56,742 nucleotides of DNA, from assembly GCA_014879655.1 (NCBI GenBank), contig JACSRS010000092.1, forward strand, positions 1 to 56,742, given 5' to 3'. This DNA comes from Burkholderiaceae bacterium. GTDB taxonomy: Bacteria; Pseudomonadota; Gammaproteobacteria; Burkholderiales; Burkholderiaceae_C. Shown in pieces: positions 35,281-44,493 of this stretch (positions within the stretch are counted from its first letter, which is position 1; every line of letters begins with the position of its first letter). The position numbers and the translations under genes are program-made. The notes beneath the pieces were generated by a model, which was given only the letters and a program-made list of their open reading frames with translations, was not told the DNA's origin and made no database searches.

Positions 35281-36039
35281 ATGGAACTGCTGATCGTCTC
35301 ACTCGCCTCGCTGCTGGCGGGGCTGGTCGACTCGATCGTCGGCGGCGGCGGGTTGATTCTGGTGCCCGCACTGTTCGCCACCTTCCCCACCGCGCCGCCG
35401 GCCACGCTGTTCGGCACCAACAAGAGCGCGTCGGTCTGGGGCACAGCCATCGCCACCGCGCAGTTCGGCCGGCGCGTGCACATGCGATGGTCGGCCATCC
35501 TGCCGGCTGCCAGCGCCGGGTTTGCCGGTTCGTTCGTCGGGGCCTGGGTGGTGACCGTGATAGACCCCGCGTTCCTGCGCCAGCTGCTGCCGCTGATCCT
35601 GCTGGCGGTTCTGATCTATACCCTAGCCAAAAAGGACCTGGGCAGGCACCACACCCCGCACTTTGCCGGCCAGCACGAAGCCCTGGTGGCCAGTGCAATC
35701 GGCGTCATGATCGGCTTCTATGACGGATTTTTCGGCCCGGGCACCGGCAGTTTTCTGGTCTTCCTGTTCGTGCGGTTGCTGGGCTACGATTTTCTGAATG
35801 CGTCGGCGTCGGCCAAACTGGTCAACACCGCCACCAATCTGGCCGCGCTGGTGCTGTTCGCCGCCAAGGGCCACATCTGGTGGCATTTCGCGCTGGCGAT
35901 GGCGCTGGCCAACGTGACCGGCAGCCTGATCGGCACGCGGCTGGCGCTGAAGCACGGCTCCGGCTTCGTACGCGGCGTTTTTGTCGTCGTCGTCAGCGCG
36001 CTGATCCTGAAGACCGGCTACGACGTCTTTCTGCGCTGA
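35281..36039 (+). CDS. TauE/SafE (TSUP) family membrane permease
   Basis: A 252-residue membrane protein with the TSUP hallmark near its start (SLLAGLVDSIVGGGGLILVPALF) and the repeated second-half motif GFYDGFFGPGTGSFLVFLFV. About eight transmembrane segments. Members export or import sulfonates, sulfite or related small organic anions; the substrate here is unknown. I chose ATG 35281; an in-frame TTG at 35260 is possible. Repeat copy H forms its leader. It converges with alr, leaving 13 bases between the stops. Confidence 0.9.
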   Translation: MELLIVSLASLLAGLVDSIVGGGGLILVPALFATFPTAPPATLFGTNKSASVWGTAIATAQFGRRVHMRWSAILPAASAGFAGSFVGAWVVTVIDPAFLRQLLPLILLAVLIYTLAKKDLGRHHTPHFAGQHEALVASAIGVMIGFYDGFFGPGTGSFLVFLFVRLLGYDFLNASASAKLVNTATNLAALVLFAAKGHIWWHFALAMALANVTGSLIGTRLALKHGSGFVRGVFVVVVSALILKTGYDVFLR

Positions 36040-36052
36040 GTGGCGCCACCCT

Positions 36053-37186
36053 TCAGTCCGCAAGCTCCACCGGCACACGCGGCGCGAGCGCGCACATCAG
36101 CTCGTAGCCGACGGTTCCCGCCGCCGCCGCCACCTCGTCGATCGGCAACACCGCGCCGCTGGCCGACCGGCCCCACAGTGTGACCTCGCTGCCGATGCCA
36201 GTGGGCATTCCGGCAGCAGCGAGCGGCTCAAGGTCCACGGTGATCATGTCCATGCTGACGCGCCCGACAGTGTGGGTGCGCACACCGTTGACGAGCACAG
36301 GCGTGCCGGTGGGACACAGGCGGGGATAACCGTCCGCGTAGCCGCAGGCCACCACGCCGATGCGCATCGGCTGCGGCGCGCGAAACGACGAACCGTAACC
36401 CACACAGTCGCCCGTCTGCAGGTCCTGCGTGGCGATGAGCCTTGCCGACAGCGTCATCGTCGGCTGCAGGCGCCAGTGCGCAATGTCGTGCGACGGGAAG
36501 TCGGGCGAGCTGCCGTAGACGGCAATGCCGGGGCGAATCCAGTCGGCCGCGACGCGCAACCCGTCGGCGCTGTCATCCAGCGGCTCGCCGGCATGGCGCA
36601 GCGTGGCCGCGCTGTTGGCCAGCGTGCGCTCACCAGGCAGGTCGGCGGTGACGCGCTTGAACACATCCAGCTGGGCCGCAATGCCAGCCTGGCCGTCGGC
36701 GTCGCTGAAATGCGTCATCAGCGTGATCTCGTCGACCTGCGGCAGGGCGTTCAGCCGGGCCCAGGCCGCGCGGTAACGCGCCGGCGCGAAGCCCAGCCGG
36801 TTCATGCCGGAGTTCAGTTTCAGAAAGATGCGGTGCGGCTGGTGCGTCTTGTGCGTCGCCAGCATCGCGATCTGTTCATCGCAGTGCACCGTGTGCCACA
36901 GTTGAAGGCGCGAGCACAGCTCCAGGTCACGCGCCTCGAACACACCTTCGAGCAGCAGAATGGGACCGCGCCAGCCGAGCTCGCGCACGCGTTCGGCCTC
37001 CTGCAGGTCCAGCAGCGCAAAGCCGTCAGCGCCTCGCAGACCGTCAAATGCGCGCTCAATGCCGTGGCCGTACGCGTTGGCCTTGACCACCGCCCAGACC
37101 CGCGCATCCGGCGCGCATTCGCGCATGCGGGACAGGTTGTGGCGAAGCGCTTGCGTGTGGATGGTGGCGAGAATCGGGCGTGGCAT
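36053..37186 (-). CDS. alr: Alanine racemase
   Basis: A 377-residue fold-III PLP enzyme. Lys35 ([10 protein letters not shown]) binds [15 protein letters not shown] and the catalytic-tyrosine region VGYGSSFRA are present. It supplies D-alanine for peptidoglycan. It is divergent from lplT across 145 bases, an arrangement seen repeatedly in betaproteobacteria. The length is slightly above the usual 360 residues, with no obvious insertion. Confidence 0.95.
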   Translation of the reverse strand: MPRPILATIHTQALRHNLSRMRECAPDARVWAVVKANAYGHGIERAFDGLRGADGFALLDLQEAERVRELGWRGPILLLEGVFEARDLELCSRLQLWHTVHCDEQIAMLATHKTHQPHRIFLKLNSGMNRLGFAPARYRAAWARLNALPQVDEITLMTHFSDADGQAGIAAQLDVFKRVTADLPGERTLANSAATLRHAGEPLDDSADGLRVAADWIRPGIAVYGSSPDFPSHDIAHWRLQPTMTLSARLIATQDLQTGDCVGYGSSFRAPQPMRIGVVACGYADGYPRLCPTGTPVLVNGVRTHTVGRVSMDMITVDLEPLAAAGMPTGIGSEVTLWGRSASGAVLPIDEVAAAAGTVGYELMCALAPRVPVELAD

Positions 37187-37331
37187 GGCGGGTACAAGAA
37201 GAAGCTTTCGGCCATTGTGGCACCGGCATTGGGCCGTGCGCCGGAAGGTGCGTGATATAACCCACGGGCAGCTGGAGACACCCCCACCCCTACCATGCCA
37301 TCAGCCCCGCTGATGCAGGCCACCACAGTTC

Positions 37332-38615
37332 ATGAAGCGCGGTTTTTTTACCATCATGTCGGCGCAGTTCTTCAGCTCGCTTGCCGACAACGCCTTGTTC
37401 GTGGCCGCCGTCCAGCTGCTGCGCACGGCCGGCGAGCCCGAATGGAAGCAGGCCGCGCTGGTGCCGATGTTCGCGCTGTTCTATGTGGTGCTGGCGCCCT
37501 ACGTCGGCGCGTTTGCCGACTCCCGGCCCAAGGGCGAGGTGATGTTCGTCAGCAACGCAATCAAGATCGTCGGCTGCGTGCTGATGCTGTTCGGCGCCCA
37601 TCCGCTGATGGCCTACGCCGTGGTCGGTCTGGGCGCAGCCGCCTATTCACCGGCCAAGTACGGCATCCTGACCGAGCTGCTGCCGCCCTCGCAGCTGGTC
37701 AAGGCCAACGGCTGGATCGAGGGTCTGACGATCGCCTCGATCATCCTGGGCGTGGTGCTGGGCGGACAGCTGGTGGGCCATGCCATTGCACCTTTGCTGC
37801 TGTCGTTTGATTTTCCGCTGATCGACACCTCGGTGGACACGCCGGCCGAGGCGGCCATCGCTGTGCTGATCTTCGTCTACGCGCTGGCCGCCTGGTTCAA
37901 CCTGCGCATTCCGGATACCGGCGTCGAAATGCGCCCCATGCCGCGCAACAAGCTGGCGTTGCTGCCCGATTTCTGGCAGTGCAACCTGCGGCTGTGGCGC
38001 GACCGGCTGGGCCAGATCTCGCTGGCGACCACCACGCTGTTCTGGGGCGTTTCGGGCAACCTGCGCTACATCGTGCTGGCCTGGGCGGCCGCAGCGCTGG
38101 GTTACAGCGTGACGCAGGCGTCGTCGCTGGTGGGCGTGGTGGCCGTCGGCACGGCGGTGGGCGCCGTGATCGCGTCGATGCGCATGCGGCTGGACCGCGC
38201 AACCACGGTGATGCCGCTGGGCATTGGCATGGGGCTGCTGGTCATCTTGCTGAACTTCATCGACAACGTCTGGGTCGCTGCACCCTTCCTGGTTCTGCTG
38301 GGCGGTCTGGGCGGCTATCTGGTGGTGCCGATGAATGCGCTGTTGCAGCATCGTGGGCACAACCTGATGGGCGCGGGGCGCTCGATTGCGGTGCAGAACT
38401 TCAACGAACAGGCTTGCATCCTGAGCCTGGGCGGGCTGTATGCACTGTCGACCGGGCTGGGTCTGTCGGCGTTCGGTGCGATCGCGGCCTTCGGCCTGCT
38501 GGTGGCCGGCTTCATGTGGCTGATTCAGCGCTGGCATGCCAGCAACCTGGTTCAGTACCCGGAGGAGATCGAACACTTGCTCGAGATCGCCCGCAACGAC
38601 CACCATCACGGCTGA
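37332..38615 (+). CDS. lplT: Lysophospholipid transporter LplT
   Basis: A 427-residue major facilitator protein with the LplT opening FFTIMSAQFFSSLADNALF, the segment YSPAKYGILTELLP and GWIEGLTIASIILGVVLGG. LplT flips lysophospholipids inward across the inner membrane for reacylation. In E. coli it works with the acyltransferase Aas; no aas gene is next to it here. The C-terminus is a short histidine-containing tail (RNDHHHG). Confidence 0.92.
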   Translation: MKRGFFTIMSAQFFSSLADNALFVAAVQLLRTAGEPEWKQAALVPMFALFYVVLAPYVGAFADSRPKGEVMFVSNAIKIVGCVLMLFGAHPLMAYAVVGLGAAAYSPAKYGILTELLPPSQLVKANGWIEGLTIASIILGVVLGGQLVGHAIAPLLLSFDFPLIDTSVDTPAEAAIAVLIFVYALAAWFNLRIPDTGVEMRPMPRNKLALLPDFWQCNLRLWRDRLGQISLATTTLFWGVSGNLRYIVLAWAAAALGYSVTQASSLVGVVAVGTAVGAVIASMRMRLDRATTVMPLGIGMGLLVILLNFIDNVWVAAPFLVLLGGLGGYLVVPMNALLQHRGHNLMGAGRSIAVQNFNEQACILSLGGLYALSTGLGLSAFGAIAAFGLLVAGFMWLIQRWHASNLVQYPEEIEHLLEIARNDHHHG

Positions 38616-38626
38616 TCGGCGCGCGC

Positions 38627-39940
38627 TCAGGTGACGCCGGCCGTTTGCCCGGTTTTCACCTTGCGCAGGTAATTCTTCAGCCGCTTCTTCACCAGCGGCT
38701 TGACCATCCAGGTATCGACGCCGGCCATGCGCGCCAGCAGGCGCTGAAGCCACGAACCGGTGGTCGCAATCACGACCACGCGCAGCGTCAGGCGTTCCTG
38801 TGCCGCCCGCTTCAGCAGAGCCCGGCAAAGGCTGAGCGTCGAGACACCCAGCGCGGTCTGGTCGAGGAAGACGACATCGTAGTCGCGTGCGGTCAGCCGC
38901 GACAGCGCGCCCCCACCATCGGGCGCATAGTCCACCCGGTGGCCAAATCCGCGCAAAGCCTTGATCAAGGAACCATTGGCCAGGCGCGGACCACCCACCA
39001 GCATGATGGACGCCGACGGTTCGCCGTCCAGCGCCTGCGGTGCCGTCGGGTGATCCAGCGTCTCGGGTGCGAGACTGCTGGTCCAGTAGCTGTCGGATTC
39101 GTTGCGCGACGGGGCTGGTGCGGGCGCTGGTGCCGACGCTGATGCAGGGGCCGGCGCGGCGGTCGCCGTTGGGCCGTCCCGCCACATCAGCACGTCCTGC
39201 GCCAGCGCGTTCACGCCGTTGCCGGCCACAGCGGGCCGTGCCACCGGCGCGCGCACCGGCTTTTCAATCGGAGGCGCGCCGCCGGCCATCTCCAGCGCGG
39301 CGAAAGGCACGGTGCTCTGAAATCCTGGCGCGGACGCAGACTCGGAAGCTGGCGCTGCCACCTGCGCGAGCGATGCCCGGCCGCTGTCGGAAAACGGCAC
39401 GGTTGCCTGAAAACCGGGTCGCGTTTCCGGCGCAGCAACCGGCGCCTGCGGCTGCAGCCGCTCAACCCTCCTGGCGGGTAACGGCACATCGGCGCGCGCC
39501 GACAGCGGAACGACCCGGGTCGACGGGAAATCGGCTTCGACAGGCGGTTGGGATTCGGCAGCGTCCGGCCGCCACGGCGCGGGCGAGCGCGGGGCGTGCG
39601 CTGGCGGCAGGCCCGAGCCCGACCGGTTCATGCCGGCACCCGCCGCCAGCGTGCTGACGGCGGCGACCAGCGCTCCTGATTCGATGGGCCGAGACAGCAG
39701 CGGCCAGCCGGTGCCGGCGTCACTGTCGCCGATCAGCAGCACTGGCGCCGCGAGCTGGCGCGCTTGCAGGCCGCGCACCACATGACCGTCGTCGGCATTG
39801 GAGATGATCAGGTCGGCTTCTTCGAGGTCGTGCACGATCACATAACCGGCCTCAGCGGCCGAGCCCAGCAGCAGGGGTTCGAGCAGGTGGCGGTCAGCGG
39901 GTGGCAGGCCGAGCAGGGCCAGGCGACGGTAGTTGGACAT
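38627..39940 (-). CDS. Two-receiver-like regulatory protein with FxxT motifs (paralogue 1)
   Basis: A 437-residue protein. The N-terminal part (1-100) looks like a receiver fold without its acidic pocket (LALLGLPPADRHLLE, ADLIISNADD, PVLLIGDSDAGTGWP). A 200-residue Ala/Pro-rich linker contains DFPSTRVV (137-144), GFQATVPF (176-183) and GFQSTVPF (206-213). The C-terminal receiver keeps the phospho-acceptor Asp (YDVVFLDQ) and the Lys (MVKPL) but lacks the acidic pair at its start (IMLVGGP). No output domain. It is a tandem paralogue of the protein encoded at 40213-41541. Function unknown; signalling by protein contact is inferred. Confidence 0.75.
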   Translation of the reverse strand: MSNYRRLALLGLPPADRHLLEPLLLGSAAEAGYVIVHDLEEADLIISNADDGHVVRGLQARQLAAPVLLIGDSDAGTGWPLLSRPIESGALVAAVSTLAAGAGMNRSGSGLPPAHAPRSPAPWRPDAAESQPPVEADFPSTRVVPLSARADVPLPARRVERLQPQAPVAAPETRPGFQATVPFSDSGRASLAQVAAPASESASAPGFQSTVPFAALEMAGGAPPIEKPVRAPVARPAVAGNGVNALAQDVLMWRDGPTATAAPAPASASAPAPAPAPSRNESDSYWTSSLAPETLDHPTAPQALDGEPSASIMLVGGPRLANGSLIKALRGFGHRVDYAPDGGGALSRLTARDYDVVFLDQTALGVSTLSLCRALLKRAAQERLTLRVVVIATTGSWLQRLLARMAGVDTWMVKPLVKKRLKNYLRKVKTGQTAGVT

Positions 39941-39958
39941 GGCAGGCAGTGTGGAAAG

Positions 39959-40135
39959 TCAATGCGGCGGGCCGGAGGACGCTGCGGCCGATGCGTCGGC
40001 AGTAACGTATTTCCTGATGGGCAGGCCCGCATCGTGCCGCAAACATCGGGCCGGGACGAACCACTGCCCCCGGAGAACTCCCCGGAGTGTGGCAATGTGC
40101 AAGTACTGTTGCTTTTTTGCCCAGGCTTGTGCCAT
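39959..40135 (-). CDS. Small basic hypothetical protein between the paralogues
   Basis: A 58-residue frame begins MAQAWAKKQQYLHIATLRG. Immediately before it is a strong GGGGGGAG ribosome binding site at the right distance, which is why I list it. The product is basic, has two cysteine-free halves joined around VPARCLRHDAG, and has no membrane segment. It ends 18 bases before the start of the downstream paralogue, consistent with one transcript. I do not recognise a family; it might be a leader or a real micro-protein. Confidence 0.5.
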   Translation of the reverse strand: MAQAWAKKQQYLHIATLRGVLRGQWFVPARCLRHDAGLPIRKYVTADASAAASSGPPH

Positions 40136-40212
40136 TGGCTCCCCCCTGTCTTGCGTCCCGGCCAGGGCGCAGCCGGGGTATCTGCGCTGACTCTCCGCGC
40201 CGCGCCTGACCT

Positions 40213-41541
40213 TCAGCGCACGGTGCGAACAGTTGTTTGCCCAATGTACCGGACGAGCGCCTCGCGATCCAGTGGAATCGTCATCCAGGCGTTGCAGCCG
40301 GCGAAAGACGCGCGTATGCGCGACAGCAGCCGGCGATGACCGGCGACGATGGCAATGCGCGGCCCCGGCTGGGTCGGGCCGGGCCGGGCCCGGATGGCGC
40401 GGCACAGGGCGATCGCACCCTCGCCGAGTGAAATCTCGATCAGAAAAACCACCTGGTAGGGGCGCGCCCGCAAGGCGTCCATCGCGTTGGCAGCGCTGGC
40501 GGCAAAGTCGGCCTGGAACCGGGCTGACTGCAGCGTCTTGATCAGTCCGCCGGTCGCCTGGCCAGGCGCACCCACGACCAGCACCCGGCACGGAGGATCG
40601 TCGGACGCGGCAGGCAGCGGCGCAAGGCGGTCCCGATCGCGGGTCGAAGGTCGCTCGCCCACGGCAACTCGCGCAATGCCGTCGTCGGCAGCCGCTGCGC
40701 CAGCCGGCAGCGGGCGCCGGTCATCGGTCGCCAGCGGCTGAGGCAGGGTGTCGGCCGAGGCAACGCTGGCCTCCGGGGCATCGGGCGCGTTTCGGGCGGC
40801 CGCCCGGTTAACTCGGGCCGCCAGTTCGGCTTCCCATTCCGCGACCTCGTTTTCCCAGTCCGACGGCAGCACGGACGGGGCTTCGCGGTCGGTTTGAATG
40901 GTTGACTCGAAATCGGGCTGGGCGGGTGCCCGAGCCGAAAACGCCACGGTCGATTCGAAACCCTTGCGGGCTGCTTCGGACGGCGGTGCAGCCGGGATGG
41001 CCCGCATCGGCTGCGTGGCTTCGTGCAACTGTGGCGCCGCCGGTGGCGCGTGCTGCCGGGTTTCTTCAAAATCGGGCGGCGGCGACAGGTCTTTGGCCAT
41101 AAAGGGCTGCGTGGCCATGAATCCCGGGCCTTCGCTGCCACCGGTGAGCCGGCGCAGCCAGCCGCCCCCACGCAGCGGGGCGCCATCGCCCTTTGTTTCG
41201 GGCTCGGGTTCGGGCTCGGGACGCTCCAGCACCGGCGAAAGCGCCCGACGTGCAGCCTCCAGCACCGCATGCAGCCGCAGCGGCCGGGGCACCACCGGCC
41301 AGCCGGTCCCCTGGTCGGACGCGCCCACCAGCAGCACGCGGGCCGCCGGCAATGCGGTCCGCAGGGCGCGCACGGCGTCGGCGTTGTCGGCGTTGGCGAT
41401 GATCAGCAGGGCCTTGGACAGATCCCGGGTCAGGACCGCACCGGGCAACTGGTTACCCGCAGACTGGAACAGCGCGCCCTCCAGCAGCACCTGTTCGGTC
41501 GGTGTCAGTCCAGTCAGCGCGATCGGGCAGGGACGTGGCAT
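40213..41541 (-). CDS. Two-receiver-like regulatory protein with FxxT motifs (paralogue 2)
   Basis: A 442-residue paralogue of the downstream protein. I chose ATG 41541 because MPRPCPIALTGLTPTEQVLLE then aligns with the paralogue start. The same GTGWPVVPRPL block occurs in the N-terminal domain. The linker holds GFMATQPF (140-147), DFEETRQH (157-164), HEATQPMR (173-180), GFESTVAF (194-201) and DFESTIQT (210-217). In the C-terminal receiver both the acceptor Asp (VVFLIE) and the Lys (MTIPL) are lost, so it is a pseudo-receiver and cannot be phosphorylated in the usual way. Confidence 0.75.
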   Translation of the reverse strand: MPRPCPIALTGLTPTEQVLLEGALFQSAGNQLPGAVLTRDLSKALLIIANADNADAVRALRTALPAARVLLVGASDQGTGWPVVPRPLRLHAVLEAARRALSPVLERPEPEPEPETKGDGAPLRGGGWLRRLTGGSEGPGFMATQPFMAKDLSPPPDFEETRQHAPPAAPQLHEATQPMRAIPAAPPSEAARKGFESTVAFSARAPAQPDFESTIQTDREAPSVLPSDWENEVAEWEAELAARVNRAAARNAPDAPEASVASADTLPQPLATDDRRPLPAGAAAADDGIARVAVGERPSTRDRDRLAPLPAASDDPPCRVLVVGAPGQATGGLIKTLQSARFQADFAASAANAMDALRARPYQVVFLIEISLGEGAIALCRAIRARPGPTQPGPRIAIVAGHRRLLSRIRASFAGCNAWMTIPLDREALVRYIGQTTVRTVR

Positions 41542-41734
41542 GCGGAAGTTGAAGCGAGACAAGGGGCGCCAGCGGGCGGCAATCGGCGCGCTGAACGCGC
41601 AAAGCAAAATTATTCACCCGAAAGACCCTGCACGCGCGGCAGTCGTGCAGCGACGACCATACTAAGCGGCTTTGGCGCGGCGACTGTTGCAAAGTCGCTG
41701 CAACCGCCGTGACAGCCACCCGCAAAGGACACCC

Positions 41735-42223
<489 letters not shown>

Positions 42224-42237
42224 GCCCCGTTTTCACC

Positions 42238-42300
42238 AACTTTTCGGTCTTTTTGGCCTCCGTCCAGCGTCAAATCGACATTTACAGCTATGAATAACGA
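42238..42300 (+). repeat. CCAGCGTC-core dispersed repeat, copy I
   Basis: T-rich start CTTTTCGGTCTTTTTGGCC, core CCAGCGTC at 42264-42271, AAATCGACATTTA and tail CAGCTATGAATAACG. It lies between the converging glutathione peroxidase and ProQ-family genes. Confidence 0.75.
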
Positions 42301-42348
42301 AGCGTTCGCCGCCCCGATGCGCGGCTTGGGCGGCCGCTCCAGCCGGCT

Positions 42349-43137
42349 TCAGGCCGCTGGCGCCGACGCCCGGCGGCTGCCCGCCCGCGCCAGCGTGGCC
42401 TCGGCCTCGGCCGCTTTCAGCCCGTAGTCGGCGGCAAAGGCCGCCACTGTCTGGCCGCTGGCCTCGAACGCGCGCAGCAGCGCCTCGTCGCGGGCGGCAC
42501 GTTCGGCAGCCTGCGCCAGCGCTTCGTCCAGCAGGGCATTGGCGGCTTCGTCACGGCTTAGCAGCCGTTCACGCCAGTCTTCGCGGCTGATGCCCGACGC
42601 CTCGAACGCCTGCGCCATGCGCGCGACGGTCCGGGCCCGCAGATCGTCAGCCGGCTTGCGGCCCTGGCGGCGGCGCCAGACCGCCACCAGCGCCTGATGC
42701 ACATGTTCGGCCGCCATCTCTTCGACCGGCTGACCGGCCAGATCGTGGCGCGGCATGCCCGCCGCAACGCTGCTCAGGTAGCGGGTCGAACGGGTGTGAA
42801 AACCCAGCGCCGCTTTCAGCGCTTCAGGCTCGAACGCATCGGGCTGCGCAGCCAGCAGGTCCTGGTAGATGCCCCGCTTGAGTGGCCGGAACACGGCGCC
42901 GAAAAGCTGCGGGTACAGCGCCGCGAGCCGCTCCAGCACTTCGATGTTGCGACTCGCTGCGGCGGGGTCGCGCGGTTTTCTGCCGGTAGCGGCACCCGGT
43001 TGCGCCGTCGCGGCCGGATTCTCAGGCGTCGCCGGTTCGCCCGGCGCAGACACGGTTTCGGGCGACATGGCAGCTGGCGCAGCGGCTGGCGCCTCGCCCT
43101 CGGGGACATTCAGGTTTTCAGTGACAGCGTCATTCAT
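42349..43137 (-). CDS. ProQ/FinO-family RNA-binding protein
   Basis: A 262-residue protein. After an Ala/Pro-rich, likely disordered N-terminus (1-50) comes the ProQ/FinO domain (about 60-165): LERLAALYPQLFG, RPLKRGIYQDLLA, LGFHTRSTRYLSSVAAG and RHDLAGQPVEE. A helical Ala/Glu-rich tail follows. Members chaperone small RNAs and mRNAs. I start at MNDAVTEN (43137); an ATG 15 bases upstream is possible. It follows glcF by about 60 bases on the same strand. Confidence 0.87.
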   Translation of the reverse strand: MNDAVTENLNVPEGEAPAAAPAAMSPETVSAPGEPATPENPAATAQPGAATGRKPRDPAAASRNIEVLERLAALYPQLFGAVFRPLKRGIYQDLLAAQPDAFEPEALKAALGFHTRSTRYLSSVAAGMPRHDLAGQPVEEMAAEHVHQALVAVWRRRQGRKPADDLRARTVARMAQAFEASGISREDWRERLLSRDEAANALLDEALAQAAERAARDEALLRAFEASGQTVAAFAADYGLKAAEAEATLARAGSRRASAPAA

Positions 43138-43196
43138 GGGGTGCACGGGCATCGGGGAGACAAACCCCGATCATGCCAGCCCGGTGGCGGCGGCTT

Positions 43197-44465
43197 TCAG
43201 GCCAGCCCGGCGCCCAGCGCGTCATCGAGCACTTCGATCCAGTGGCGCACCGGCGTGTCGGTGCCGCTTTGCAGGTGCGTGATGCAGCCGATGTTGGCAC
43301 TGACGATCACCTGCGGCTGCATGTCGGCGAGGTGGCCGAGCTTGCGATCGCGCAGCTGGTAACTCAGCTTCGGGTTGAGCACGCTGTAGGTGCCCGCAGA
43401 GCCGCAGCACAGGTGCGATTCCACCCGCGCCACCTGCACCTTGAAGCCCAGCGCACCCAGGTGCTGTTCGACACCGCCCTTGAGCTGCTGGCCGTGCTGC
43501 AGTGTGCACGGGGGGTGAAAGACGATGGTCTGCGCCGCTGCTGGCTGACCACCCTTCGCCGCTGGCGCAAAGGTATCGGGCCGCGCCTTTTTCAGCGCCT
43601 CCACCAGTGAGGGCAGCAGTTCGCTCAGGTCGCGGGTCAGCTCGCTGATGCGCCGGGCGCGCTCGGCGTACACCGGGTCGTCCTTCAGGATGTGGCCGTA
43701 TTCCTTCACCGTCACGCCGCAGCCGGAGGCGTTCATCACGATCGCCTCGACGCCGGCCTGCACATGCGGCCACCAGGCGTCAATGTTGGCGCGCATTTCG
43801 GCCTTGCCGCCGTCCTGGTCGTTCAGGTGGAACTTCACCGCGCCACAGCAGCCCGCCTTGGACGCCACCACGGTCTGGATGCCGCAGGCGTCGAGAACCC
43901 TTGCGGTGGCGCTGTTGATGTTGGGCATCATCGCCGGCTGCACGCAACCGGCCAGCATCAGCACCTTGCGCTTGTGCTCCCGTGCCGGCCAGACGCCGGC
44001 GTGCTGGCGCGGCGGCACCTTGGCCTTCAGGGCGGCGGGCATCAAGGGGCGCACCAGCTGACCCAGCTTCATCGCGGGGCCGAAAACCGGCGATGGCAGG
44101 CCTTCCTTCAGCGCCCAGCGCAGCGCGCGTTCGGTTGCCGGGCGCGGCACTCTGGCATCGACGATCTTGCGGCCGATGTCGATCAGATGGCCGTACTGCA
44201 CACCGCTGGGGCAGGTGCTTTCGCAGTTGCGGCAGGTCAGGCAGCGGTCCAGATGCAGCTGCGTCTTGCGCGTGGGCGCAGCGCCTTCGAGCACCTGCTT
44301 CATCAGGTAGATGCGGCCGCGCGGGCCGTCAAGCTCGTCGCCGAGCAGCTGGTAGGTGGGGCAGGTGGCGGTGCAGAAGCCGCAATGCACACACTTGCGC
44401 AGGATGGCCTCGGCCTCCCGGCCCTCGGGCGTGTCCTTGAATTCGGGAGCGAGCTGGGTTTGCAT
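43197..44465 (-). CDS. glcF: Glycolate oxidase iron-sulfur subunit GlcF
   Basis: A 422-residue protein with two 4Fe-4S ferredoxin-type clusters (CVHCGFCTATCPTY and CLTCRNCESTCPSG) and two CCG domains (SKAGCCGAVKFHL, ESHLCCGSAGTY). It passes electrons from glycolate oxidation to the respiratory chain at the membrane. It follows glcE by 28 bases. The catalytic flavin subunit GlcD is not encoded next to the pair in this window. Confidence 0.95.
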   Translation of the reverse strand: MQTQLAPEFKDTPEGREAEAILRKCVHCGFCTATCPTYQLLGDELDGPRGRIYLMKQVLEGAAPTRKTQLHLDRCLTCRNCESTCPSGVQYGHLIDIGRKIVDARVPRPATERALRWALKEGLPSPVFGPAMKLGQLVRPLMPAALKAKVPPRQHAGVWPAREHKRKVLMLAGCVQPAMMPNINSATARVLDACGIQTVVASKAGCCGAVKFHLNDQDGGKAEMRANIDAWWPHVQAGVEAIVMNASGCGVTVKEYGHILKDDPVYAERARRISELTRDLSELLPSLVEALKKARPDTFAPAAKGGQPAAAQTIVFHPPCTLQHGQQLKGGVEQHLGALGFKVQVARVESHLCCGSAGTYSVLNPKLSYQLRDRKLGHLADMQPQVIVSANIGCITHLQSGTDTPVRHWIEVLDDALGAGLA

Positions 44466-44493
44466 GGGTGTTGAAGACCGCTCAGAGACCGGG

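Noticed and set aside
40100-40135. TGGCACAAGCCTGGGC resembling a sigma54 promoter
   Set aside because: The -12 TTGC element is missing at the required spacing, and the sequence overlaps the start of the small gene.
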